Below the pieces are notes generated by a model, which was not told where the DNA came from, did not search any database, and was given only the letters and a program-made list of their open reading frames with translations. Made by a program: the position numbers and the translations under genes. A stretch of DNA of 20,412 nucleotides from a virus, in IMG/VR virus record IMGVR_UViG_3300036466_000094, positions 1 through 20,412 of that record; one strand, 5' to 3'. Below, piece after piece: positions 14,506 through 20,412 of the stretch. How positions within the stretch are numbered: position 1 is the stretch's first letter; each line of letters starts with the position of its first letter.

Positions 14506-14586
14506 TTAAAGTTTATTCATAGCTGCGATGAGTGCATCTTTGGGGGTTTCTCCCCATTCGGTGCCAAGATCCTCATCGCCACTTAC
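14506..14586 (-). CDS. C-terminal extension of the AAA+ ATPase in the -1 frame
   Basis: If ribosomes slip back one base on A-AAA-AAG at 14586-14592, they bypass the TAA at 14583 and add 26 residues, ending at the TAA at 14506-14508. The added tail runs from VSGDEDLGTEWGE to TPKDALIAAMNKL, an acidic stretch followed by a likely amphipathic helix, and has the look of real protein. The frame has no start codon of its own before its last few residues, so it is not an independent gene. A 560-residue product would result alongside the 534-residue one. Confidence 0.65.
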   Translation of the reverse strand, partial: VSGDEDLGTEWGETPKDALIAAMNKL

Positions 14587-14592
14587 TTTTTT
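14525..14592 (-). promoter_or_regulatory. Putative -1 programmed ribosomal frameshift signal
   Basis: The slippery heptamer A-AAA-AAG (14586-14592) is in the correct phase with the ATPase frame and is directly followed by its TAA stop. Six bases after the heptamer begins an 8-bp perfect stem, GCGATGAG (14572-14579) with CTCATCGC (14525-14532). Inside it are further pairings, ATCTTGG with CCAAAGAT (one bulge) and GGGG with CCCC around AGAAA. Heptamer, stop, spacer and hairpin are arranged as in the bacterial dnaX signal. Confidence 0.72.
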
Positions 14593-16187
14593 GCCATTAC
14601 ACCAGCGGCCGCGGCACGCGCATCTCGACTAGATGGTTGACGTGATGCTTTGGCTCGTTCAATTTCGATCTGTTCATCAACGGCTTGATACAATTTGGCA
14701 AATGAAGTTCGAGTCTCTTCGTTGAAACGTTCAACACCGACTTTAATTGCACGTTCCCGCGCACCAAATATAACAAATGCCTTTAATATATCAACACCAC
14801 GTCGAGTCGAGATAACATCATTTGTAGCACCAGATTCATGGCTCTGTCTGACAATATCACACCATTTAACCATACGCGAACAGAATTCACTATCGCTACT
14901 ACTTAGCTCGTTGCCGCCATCATACACAAATCTAAAATGTGCTAATGCAGTCTCGAAAATCTTAAGTTCGACTTTTGGTGATGGGTATGGATTGTGAAGC
15001 ATAATTGGGAATCGATCTAAAAATGCTTCGTTTAATATTTTTGTTCCGGCAAACTTGCCAACTGTATCACCTTGACCCTTTGTATTAGCGGTTGCGAATA
15101 CAGTGAACCCATTAACAGGTTTGACAACTTCACCAGTCTTTTTAATCAATACGGGTTTACCGGATAATACAGATTGTAAACATGACAATTTTGATGATCC
15201 ATAATCGATTTCATCTAACAGTAATGGACAACCGCGGCGCATTGCAATAACAACTGGGCCATCTTGCCAAACTGTATTCCCATTCACCAATCGGTAACCA
15301 CCTAACAAATCATCTTCGTCGGTTTCTTCGGTGATATTGACAATTAACAATTCTTTATTGAGTTCGGCACATGCCTGTTCAATACCTAATGTTTTACCGT
15401 TGCCAGATAGTCCGGTAATGTATGCTGGATAGAACATATTTCGTTCTAAAATCTTGACAATATCGGCATAAATCCCCCAACGGATGAACAATTTATCAAT
15501 ATCCGGAATATAAAAACCTTTTGGTTTTGGTGGGACATTGTGAACATCTTCTTTAGTGTTGAACACTTTTCCAAATGCACTTGCTAACTTTTCAATTGTA
15601 TCATCATCAATGCCACCAAAACTTAATGGCGATGAATCTGGCAATGGTTGGTGTGAATATGGTGATACCATCGTATTATCTAATAATTGGCTTTTAGTGT
15701 TACTAAAATCCGGAAATTCATCATCAAGATCGACGGTATTTGCTGGTTTTCCACTTGAAGTTTCAAAATCCATAAGTTCCTCTTTTGGTTCTGGTGCACC
15801 AAGTGGACACCACGGAGTATAATCGTCAGAAAAATCGTGTAAATTTTCACCAATTCTTCGTTCATGAACGGCCCAACGTGGGATATTGTGGCCATGTATA
15901 AGTTTTAGATCTTTGAGTTGTTGCGATGTGATAATAAGACTTTCATGATGTAATAGTATCTTATCACGTACAAACCCAAGTTCAAGTTCAGAATAACTTT
16001 TGTGTCTTTCATAATCCAATTCGGTGCCAATATAATATTCACCAGAACCGATAATACAAAATCCGTAAACCCAAGCTGGCACCTTAAATTCAGTTACCGA
16101 TTTCAATTCATCATACGAAATCAATTCTTTACCAAAATGCTCAATTAGCATGTTGGTTATTTTTGTATACTCTGGTGATATAATCAT
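14583..16187 (-). CDS. MoxR/CobS-like AAA+ ATPase
   Basis: The C-terminal half is an AAA+ module of the MoxR/CobS type: Walker A GLSGNGKT (259-266), Walker B PLLLDEID (321-328), sensor 1 ATANT (365-369) and arginine finger LDRF (390-393). The N-terminal 230 residues are unrecognised, with an acidic, proline- and serine-rich linker at about 140-190. Such ATPases act as hexamers with a von Willebrand A partner to insert metals or remodel proteins, and the VWA partner is two genes upstream. T4-like marine phages often carry a gene called cobS, but a role in cobalamin synthesis is not shown. The ATG at 16187 overlaps the previous stop by one base (TAATG). The gene ends in the frameshift signal at 14525-14592. 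Confidence 0.9.
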   Translation of the reverse strand: MIISPEYTKITNMLIEHFGKELISYDELKSVTEFKVPAWVYGFCIIGSGEYYIGTELDYERHKSYSELELGFVRDKILLHHESLIITSQQLKDLKLIHGHNIPRWAVHERRIGENLHDFSDDYTPWCPLGAPEPKEELMDFETSSGKPANTVDLDDEFPDFSNTKSQLLDNTMVSPYSHQPLPDSSPLSFGGIDDDTIEKLASAFGKVFNTKEDVHNVPPKPKGFYIPDIDKLFIRWGIYADIVKILERNMFYPAYITGLSGNGKTLGIEQACAELNKELLIVNITEETDEDDLLGGYRLVNGNTVWQDGPVVIAMRRGCPLLLDEIDYGSSKLSCLQSVLSGKPVLIKKTGEVVKPVNGFTVFATANTKGQGDTVGKFAGTKILNEAFLDRFPIMLHNPYPSPKVELKIFETALAHFRFVYDGGNELSSSDSEFCSRMVKWCDIVRQSHESGATNDVISTRRGVDILKAFVIFGARERAIKVGVERFNEETRTSFAKLYQAVDEQIEIERAKASRQPSSRDARAAAAGVMAKK

Positions 16188-16465
16188 TATGAATACTCTG
16201 TTAATATTGCATCTAAATTTTCAACACAAATATAATTTGCATGTTCGCGTTCATTATCATGGCGACGGCCAATCGCGCGCCATTCTGCTAATTTTGCCTT
16301 GAACATAATAATTCTTCGGCGTAATTCTGGCGAGTCCGACGGATCCAATTTCAAATCGTCGTGGCCATCTAGGTTCAACTCCGGCATAATTCCGGTTTTG
16401 TCAAACTCCTTACTTTGTGCAATTAATGCAGTAAGTAAGGTATCAAAAAATTCATTAAATTCCAT
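16187..16465 (-). CDS. Hypothetical protein, 92 residues, between VWA and AAA+ genes
   Basis: The family is not recognised. The protein is helical and highly charged: a hydrophobic N-terminal helix (EFFDTLLTALIAQ), a central segment rich in aspartate (LDGHDDLKLDPSDSPE), then a basic helix (RRRIIMFKAKLAEWRAIGRRH). Its start overlaps the end of the VWA gene by 11 bases, and its stop shares a base with the ATPase start. It is therefore co-translated with both and may be a third subunit or adaptor of the AAA+/VWA machine. That role is inferred from position only. Confidence 0.82.
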   Translation of the reverse strand: MEFNEFFDTLLTALIAQSKEFDKTGIMPELNLDGHDDLKLDPSDSPELRRRIIMFKAKLAEWRAIGRRHDNEREHANYICVENLDAILTEYS

Positions 16466-19034
16466 CGTTTGTCATCTTCTTTGATATCGTTGTGAGTAGT
16501 GTATCAGCCAAAACTTTTATTTGCAACATCTTTTTCGACTGTTCTATGAATTGAGTTGCAATACTGTTCATTGATTTAGATGAATCTAATGATAGTTCAC
16601 ATTCAACATCTCGGTCTAAACTGAAAATAATACTATCATTTCCAATAACTCCGGTTGCAGTTGTGCAATTTTGCTTTTTCAATAATCCCAAATGAGTATC
16701 GATTTCACTTCTAGGAAGTAACATTTCAATCATCATGTTCAAAAACGCACTGGCACCAATATACAAGGTTATTATCGAAGAATCAACACGATCACGATAT
16801 AAATCTGTAATAATTCGAGATAATACGATTCTAGAAGTATCATTTGGTTTAACAATATAATCATAACTTGAATATTTTTTCCTAGTTAATTCGTCATGTA
16901 TGATGAAATTATCCCGACCTCGATAATCTAACCCAATTTTAGCATCACCAGCCATACCATCGGTCAATAACATGGTACTCATAATCTCAACTGAGTGCGC
17001 TTCCTTCCACTCTTTGATAACTTGTGATGCAATCACCAATGCTTCGTTAGTTGGTGTACCCTCGAAGCGCTCACACGGCGTGATGCCATATCTAGCACCA
17101 CTATTATGTGACATCGCTTCACGATATAAATTCCGCATGATTTGGCGTTGGGTTAACATCGGCAAGTCTGAATTTATAATTTCACGTAGAACAACACGAT
17201 CAACGGATAAACTTGTCAACGAACTATCATTTTTATATTTGCCAATTTTCAATGGTATTTCAATGTTTTTAACACTGCGGTAATTATAAACCGATTGGTT
17301 TGTAAACCCATAAACAACATATGGAATATTGACCGACTGGCAAAACATGATCATGATTAATGTTTGTCTCCACGTTTGATACATTCTACTACCGGACATT
17401 GAGCCGGAAAAATCCAATAATAATGCAATTCCGTGATTTTTGCCATCTTCTACCATTGAACATGATTTGAAAATGTCTTCACTTATGCTATAAAATGCCA
17501 ATTTCTTGAGGTCTAACCTTCCAGTTTTTGCGGTACGCACCCGCCGAGACTCCGCGGCATTCTTGCGTAAATCAAACATCTGTTTCATTATTTCAATGGT
17601 TTTGGCCTCATTCTTTTGGAACTTGATCCATTGATTATTAATAGTTTTTATGGTTCGTGGTTCATCTCTTATTATTGATGCATTCCATGAAGTGTGCACA
17701 ACTTTGGCCGGATCCACGAAATCCTTTGGATTTAGTAGATTTCGAACTGCCAAATTTTTGATATCTTTCGCGTCCAAATCAACTTCATTATCCGCGATTG
17801 CATTTGCAAAGTTGGATATAGATTGAATTACGTTGGGTTGGTCTTGATTTGATGATTCATTACCACCATTTTCGATTAAGCTCCCGTCGAGAGTATCGGA
17901 TACTTCATCGCTGGAATCAGAATCCCCCGCATTACTTCCAGATCCATCGTCGCCTGATCCATCTTCGGATCCATCTTCGGTATCGTCATCAGATCCAGAT
18001 TCATCAGTGGCGTCGTTGGCATCCTCGGCATCGTCACCATCTTGGTCGGCATCTTCGTCGGAGTAGTCGGCATCATCATCGTCATCATCTTGGTCTGATC
18101 CGATCTCATTGCTTTTTTGATGATCTGGTGAATCTTCGTCTTGTTCATCATCGATTTCGGATCCATCTGTACCCGAGTTTTCAGAAACGTCGTCGTCGTC
18201 GCTGTGTTCATCTTCCAATCCATCTTCGGAATTATCAGATCCACATGATTCATCTTCGGCTTCATCATCTTCGGATTCGTCTTCGTCGGAAGTGTCACCG
18301 GAACTATCATCGGCTTCATCGAGTTCATCAGTCTCTGAATCATCGCCGTCGTCGCTTGGCTGTCCGGCGTCGTCGTCATCACAATCATCGGTGGATTCTT
18401 CCGGTTCATCGTTGGGTTTAGATTCATTTTGTTGTTCCTCATCTTTCTTGCGTTGTTCCTCATCTTTCTTGCGTTGTTCCTCTTGCAAGTATTCGATGAT
18501 ATCACGAGCCAATACACACGCATCTTTAAACGATTCAACTTTATTCAAATCATTTTTAAATGTGGTTTCAATTGGTGACATTGGAATGTCGATCCACGGT
18601 AATTTTGCCGAAATATTAAGTTTATCAACAAGATTGATATTTCCTAGATCTTTGCCACGTAGACCAAAATAATCACGATCCCAAAACTCTAGATACATTC
18701 GAGATAATGTACTTACTAAACCGGGGTATTCTATTTTTAGGAATTTGGCGGTACGTGCTTGTTCAACCATTTGGATGATTTGGCCATAACCTTCATGCAT
18801 ACCTTCTAATTTAGATTTTATTGATAGGAATTTTACTGGTGGTGTCCATAATGCGTGCGCAACTTCACTGGCCATCATTCCATCGAAAATATCACCTTCC
18901 ATCTCTTTGTAAACTGGTAGGCTTAATATTCTTTTATTCAAATCAAAATGTGCAGCAGTTATGCCACCTTCATGGATAATAGTAATGTCTTCTTTAGCTA
19001 ATAATTTAGCAAGAATACTAGTTGTTGCTGTCAT
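16455..19034 (-). CDS. CobT-like protein: degenerate peptidase-like N-terminus, acidic linker, VWA domain
   Basis: Three parts can be seen. Residues 1-180 contain SEVAHALWTPP (56-66) and MVEQARTAKFLKIEYPGL (89-106). These resemble the HExxH helix and the third-ligand helix of metallopeptidase-like domains in phage VWA proteins, but the first zinc histidine is serine here. Residues about 200-385 are an extremely acidic D/E/S-rich linker. The C-terminal VWA domain has an intact metal site, DFSGS at 541-545 with LLTDGMAG later. CobT of aerobic cobaltochelatase likewise has an acidic linker before a VWA domain, and such proteins work with an AAA+ partner, here at 14583-16187. GAGG precedes the ATG at 19034, which overlaps the upstream gene. 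The target of this machine is unknown. Confidence 0.85.
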   Translation of the reverse strand: MTATTSILAKLLAKEDITIIHEGGITAAHFDLNKRILSLPVYKEMEGDIFDGMMASEVAHALWTPPVKFLSIKSKLEGMHEGYGQIIQMVEQARTAKFLKIEYPGLVSTLSRMYLEFWDRDYFGLRGKDLGNINLVDKLNISAKLPWIDIPMSPIETTFKNDLNKVESFKDACVLARDIIEYLQEEQRKKDEEQRKKDEEQQNESKPNDEPEESTDDCDDDDAGQPSDDGDDSETDELDEADDSSGDTSDEDESEDDEAEDESCGSDNSEDGLEDEHSDDDDVSENSGTDGSEIDDEQDEDSPDHQKSNEIGSDQDDDDDDADYSDEDADQDGDDAEDANDATDESGSDDDTEDGSEDGSGDDGSGSNAGDSDSSDEVSDTLDGSLIENGGNESSNQDQPNVIQSISNFANAIADNEVDLDAKDIKNLAVRNLLNPKDFVDPAKVVHTSWNASIIRDEPRTIKTINNQWIKFQKNEAKTIEIMKQMFDLRKNAAESRRVRTAKTGRLDLKKLAFYSISEDIFKSCSMVEDGKNHGIALLLDFSGSMSGSRMYQTWRQTLIMIMFCQSVNIPYVVYGFTNQSVYNYRSVKNIEIPLKIGKYKNDSSLTSLSVDRVVLREIINSDLPMLTQRQIMRNLYREAMSHNSGARYGITPCERFEGTPTNEALVIASQVIKEWKEAHSVEIMSTMLLTDGMAGDAKIGLDYRGRDNFIIHDELTRKKYSSYDYIVKPNDTSRIVLSRIITDLYRDRVDSSIITLYIGASAFLNMMIEMLLPRSEIDTHLGLLKKQNCTTATGVIGNDSIIFSLDRDVECELSLDSSKSMNSIATQFIEQSKKMLQIKVLADTLLTTISKKMTNDGI
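18431..18482. repeat. 21-base tandem repeat in the VWA gene
   Basis: The unit GTTGTTCCTCATCTTTCTTGC occurs at 18431-18451 and 18452-18472, with ten bases of a third copy. It encodes a repeated EEQRKKD heptad just before the acidic linker, extending a charged helix. The two full copies are identical in DNA, pointing to a recent slippage duplication. Confidence 0.9.
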
Positions 19035-19158
19035 TTAATGCCTCAATTTGATCTTGAATCGCCCAAATTTGTTTAGAGATTGCTAATTTTTCGGAAGTTC
19101 GAAGACTGGCCCGATTTTGAATTCTCAATGCTTTTAATCTTGTTTTTAATTCGCTCAT
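19018..19158 (-). CDS. Small coiled-coil protein, 46 residues
   Basis: The start is the ATG at 19158, with GGAGG six bases upstream. The same frame stays open to 19206, but that part runs through the terminator hairpin and is rejected. The protein is one charged helix (SELKTRLKALRIQNR, then AISKQIWAIQDQIEALND), probably a short coiled coil. It is the first gene after the terminator/promoter element and overlaps the start of the VWA gene by 17 bases, so it is the leading member of the AAA+/VWA unit. Function unknown. Confidence 0.72.
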   Translation of the reverse strand: MSELKTRLKALRIQNRASLRTSEKLAISKQIWAIQDQIEALNDSNN

Positions 19159-19184
19159 GACTACCTCCAATAATCTATACATTA

Positions 19185-19220
19185 AAGATAGCAAAAAGGC
19201 TTGCATGATGCAAGCCTTTT
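19185..19220 (-). terminator. Hairpin terminator fused to a putative extended -10 promoter, copy 2
   Basis: AAAGGCTTGC, loop ATCAT, GCAAGCCTTT form a perfect hairpin followed by T runs on both strands, so it can stop transcription of the 55-residue/TM2 unit and perhaps in the other direction. As in copy 1, the minus strand also reads TTGCAT (19208-19213), 17 bases, TGC and TATCTT (19185-19190), a candidate promoter for the AAA+/VWA unit. Identity with copy 1 runs through the hairpin and about 15 bases beyond. Confidence 0.82.
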
Positions 19221-19237
19221 ATTTAATTTGGTCGAAT

Positions 19238-19405
19238 TTAAATCGGAGTAACTTCGGCGGTGAACATATAATGAACAACCACACTATTGGGTGCAACACA
19301 TTTATAAAAATCACATGCACCTTTTGGAGTTTTGACGGTTTCCAATACGATCAACGTGTCACCAACTTTAACATGGTGGTAATTGAATTTGCTACTTACT
19401 AACAT
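19238..19405 (-). CDS. Small hypothetical protein, 55 residues
   Basis: A short frame starts at the ATG at 19405, overlapping the TM2 gene stop by 7 bases, with GGGG about 8 bases upstream, and stops at 19238, 18 bases before the terminator stem. It begins MLVSSKFNYHHVKVGDTLIV and ends FTAEVTPI. The alternating polar and hydrophobic residues suggest a small beta barrel or hairpin fold, with two cysteines (CDFYKC) four residues apart. No family is recognised. The snug fit between the TM2 gene and the terminator supports it. Confidence 0.72.
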   Translation of the reverse strand: MLVSSKFNYHHVKVGDTLIVLETVKTPKGACDFYKCVAPNSVVVHYMFTAEVTPI

Positions 19406-19683
19406 TGTGTTTTCCCCATATTGCCACTAATCATGCTATCCATCATGGTTGCATTTAACATCGCGGCTTGATTTGATTCTTTGGCCATACCCCATAATAG
19501 GAAACAGTCGGCAATGATCATGATACCCAATAGGCCACCAGTACAAAAGTAAATCACATTGAATACGGTCAATCCGAAGTTATAAAAACGGTGTGCACCG
19601 AATAAACCCAAGAAGATGAACAATAAAAAAGTAATTCCTGTGGTTTTTTGGTTTTGCATTGCTTGAAGTTGATTGATTTGCAT
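19399..19683 (-). CDS. TM2-domain membrane protein, 94 residues
   Basis: The TM2 family consists of two membrane helices with a short turn. Here helix 1 (about residues 16-33, ITFLLFIFLGLFGAHRFY) carries the family motif GLFGAHRFYNFG. Helix 2 (about 43-65) has GGLLGIMIIADCFLL, with the conserved aspartate near its end. A polar tail with several methionines follows. TM2 proteins occur in many bacteria and phages, but their function is not settled. AAAGGA lies about 8 bases before the ATG at 19683. The 55-residue gene overlaps its end, and both stop before the terminator at 19195-19219. Confidence 0.88.
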   Translation of the reverse strand: MQINQLQAMQNQKTTGITFLLFIFLGLFGAHRFYNFGLTVFNVIYFCTGGLLGIMIIADCFLLWGMAKESNQAAMLNATMMDSMISGNMGKTQC

Positions 19684-19741
19684 AATATTTTTCCTTTGGG
19701 TTTAAGTTTGGTTGATTTTTTAATATGGTTCATTGTAAACT

Positions 19742-19763
19742 GCCTTGACTTAAAAATCAAGGC
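19742..19763 (-). terminator. Hairpin at the end of the GIY-YIG gene
   Basis: GCCTTGA and TCAAGGC form a 7-bp stem with an 8-base loop that includes the stop codon of the upstream gene. The T run after it on the minus strand is poor (AGTTTAC), so it is a weak terminator or an mRNA-end structure. Confidence 0.5.
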
Positions 19764-20412
19764 TTATTTTCAATAAATTGAATGATTCGATTAATATATT
19801 ATTGAAGCATTCCCCTTTTCCGGCAAATCCAATTCTCGGTTGATAATGATATCCAGCGTTTGTGTTTATCATTTTGATTTCTTTTTCTAAGTGGAAACAT
19901 TGATCCATATTACCGCAAAATTCTGATATTATTTCATAACTATATGGCATTCTGCTATGTCCACTAAATCGAGATTTTACATCGTGTCGTGTTATGCCAA
20001 CTTTATAGAATGATTCGGATTCATTGTATATTTTTATTATATATAATATCCCACTTAATTTCTTTCTATCTTCGGATGGCATACGTTCGTAATGAATTGT
20101 GTATTCACTTGAACATATTTTACACCCCTGACCAACTAAGTGTTTAGTTGGTGATATTGTGAATTTATGATTGTGCCTAATGCAACGGATTATAACTTTA
20201 GTTCGATCTGTTTTATAATCTACCTCAGAATAATCGTATTTATCCCCATGAATTAGGTTACATTTTTTGATGAATTCTTGTGTATTGCTGCGTTGTGTAT
20301 TGCTGCGTTGTTTACTGGCACATAGTTTGCATTGTGTCCCACTTTTGTGCGAATATGCCTCCACTTCAAACCAGCAGTTATGAAACTTACAACGGATCTT
20401 GACCTTAGATTT
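19750..20412 (-). CDS. GIY-YIG homing-endonuclease-like protein with zinc-ribbon repeats (5' end outside the window)
   Basis: The frame is open to the window edge, so the GTG at 20364 is not the true start; 220 residues are visible. The visible N-terminal part has two copies of a zinc-ribbon-like repeat, RCKFHNC then QCKLC, and RCIRHNH then GCKIC, each with CxxH and CxxC pairs. The C-terminal part is a GIY-YIG nuclease of the T5orf172/MUG113 style: ILYIIK, FYKVGIT, then R, a conserved glutamate (LEKEIKM) and GKGECFN. This layout suggests a free-standing homing endonuclease, with the ribbons binding DNA. It is the kind of gene that moves between T4-like phages, and it sits at the border of the conserved block. 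Confidence 0.82.
   Translation of the reverse strand, partial: KSKVKIRCKFHNCWFEVEAYSHKSGTQCKLCASKQRSNTQRSNTQEFIKKCNLIHGDKYDYSEVDYKTDRTKVIIRCIRHNHKFTISPTKHLVGQGCKICSSEYTIHYERMPSEDRKKLSGILYIIKIYNESESFYKVGITRHDVKSRFSGHSRMPYSYEIISEFCGNMDQCFHLEKEIKMINTNAGYHYQPRIGFAGKGECFNNILIESFNLLKISLDF
20279..20308. repeat. 15-base tandem duplication in the GIY-YIG gene
   Basis: TGTGTATTGCTGCGT occurs twice head to tail, with identical copies. It encodes a doubled RSNTQ in the linker between the two zinc-ribbon repeats. The reading frame is kept. Confidence 0.9.

Noticed and set aside
17849-18421. Long plus-strand frame of 190 residues rich in arginine and histidine
   Set aside because: It is the antisense image of the D/E/S-rich linker codons in the VWA gene; the composition is an artefact and there is no start signal.
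17876-18538. 220-residue minus-strand frame rich in methionine, threonine and lysine
   Set aside because: It is an out-of-frame reading of the same acidic tract of the VWA gene.
15000-19034. Cobalamin synthesis function for the CobS/CobT-like pair
   Set aside because: Only the generic AAA+ and VWA parts are similar, and no corrin pathway gene is present in the window.
19159-19206. N-terminal extension of the 46-residue gene through the second hairpin copy
   Set aside because: The ATG at 19158 has a strong GGAGG site, whereas the extension encodes the terminator.
1-20412. CRISPR arrays, insertion sequences or an integrase attachment site
   Set aside because: I saw no regularly spaced repeats, transposase or integrase motifs; the repeats present are hairpins or short coding duplications.

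Overview
The window is a stretch of an AT-rich T4-like myovirus genome. It carries the T4 replication core as one block on the minus strand: sliding clamp (gp45), clamp loader (gp44, gp62), RegA, DNA polymerase (gp43), helicase (gp41) and primase (gp61). Each protein is recognisable from its motifs, and the order 45-44-62-regA-43 is that of T4. Genes are tightly packed, often with overlapping stops and starts and Shine-Dalgarno sequences of the AGG/GAGG type. Only one gene, at 2347-2811, lies on the plus strand, behind an exact T4 late promoter box. The host is not visible. Dam, a CsrA-like gene and an anti-CBASS-like gene fit a proteobacterial, perhaps aquatic, host, but this is inference.

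Layout from the right end, in the direction of transcription. At 19750-20412 is a partial GIY-YIG homing-endonuclease-like gene with zinc-ribbon repeats. A TM2-domain membrane protein and a 55-residue gene (19238-19683) follow, then a hairpin terminator that appears to be fused to a promoter. Next comes a four-gene unit (14506-19158): a 46-residue coiled-coil protein, an 859-residue CobT-like protein (degenerate peptidase-like N-terminus, very acidic linker, von Willebrand A domain), a 92-residue protein and a MoxR/CobS-like AAA+ ATPase. The ATPase ends in what looks like a textbook -1 ribosomal frameshift signal. The replication block (9249-14421) follows, with dUTPase, a 55-residue gene, a nucleotide-kinase-like protein, a DUF4326 protein and Dam lying between regA and the polymerase.

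Downstream of the polymerase (6185-9238) is a 334-base non-coding stretch (5851-6184). It holds a 19-bp perfect inverted repeat, a candidate plus-strand late promoter and a strong sigma70-type promoter that would drive a 103-residue gene, gp41 and a 150-residue gene. A second copy of the terminator/promoter hairpin then precedes a two-gene unit, an unknown 81-residue protein and a 2H phosphoesterase resembling the anti-CBASS protein Acb1. The left end has primase and three small genes, one of which is a CsrA-like RNA-binding protein interrupted by about 40 extra residues. A strong hairpin terminator closes the set at 6-41.

Taken together, the window encodes DNA replication and nucleotide supply, post-transcriptional control (RegA plus the CsrA-like protein), likely counter-defence (Acb1-like, Dam) and an AAA+/VWA machine of unknown target. 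The most noteworthy observations are the frameshift cassette in the ATPase gene, the interrupted CsrA, the Acb1-like unit and the duplicated terminator/promoter element.
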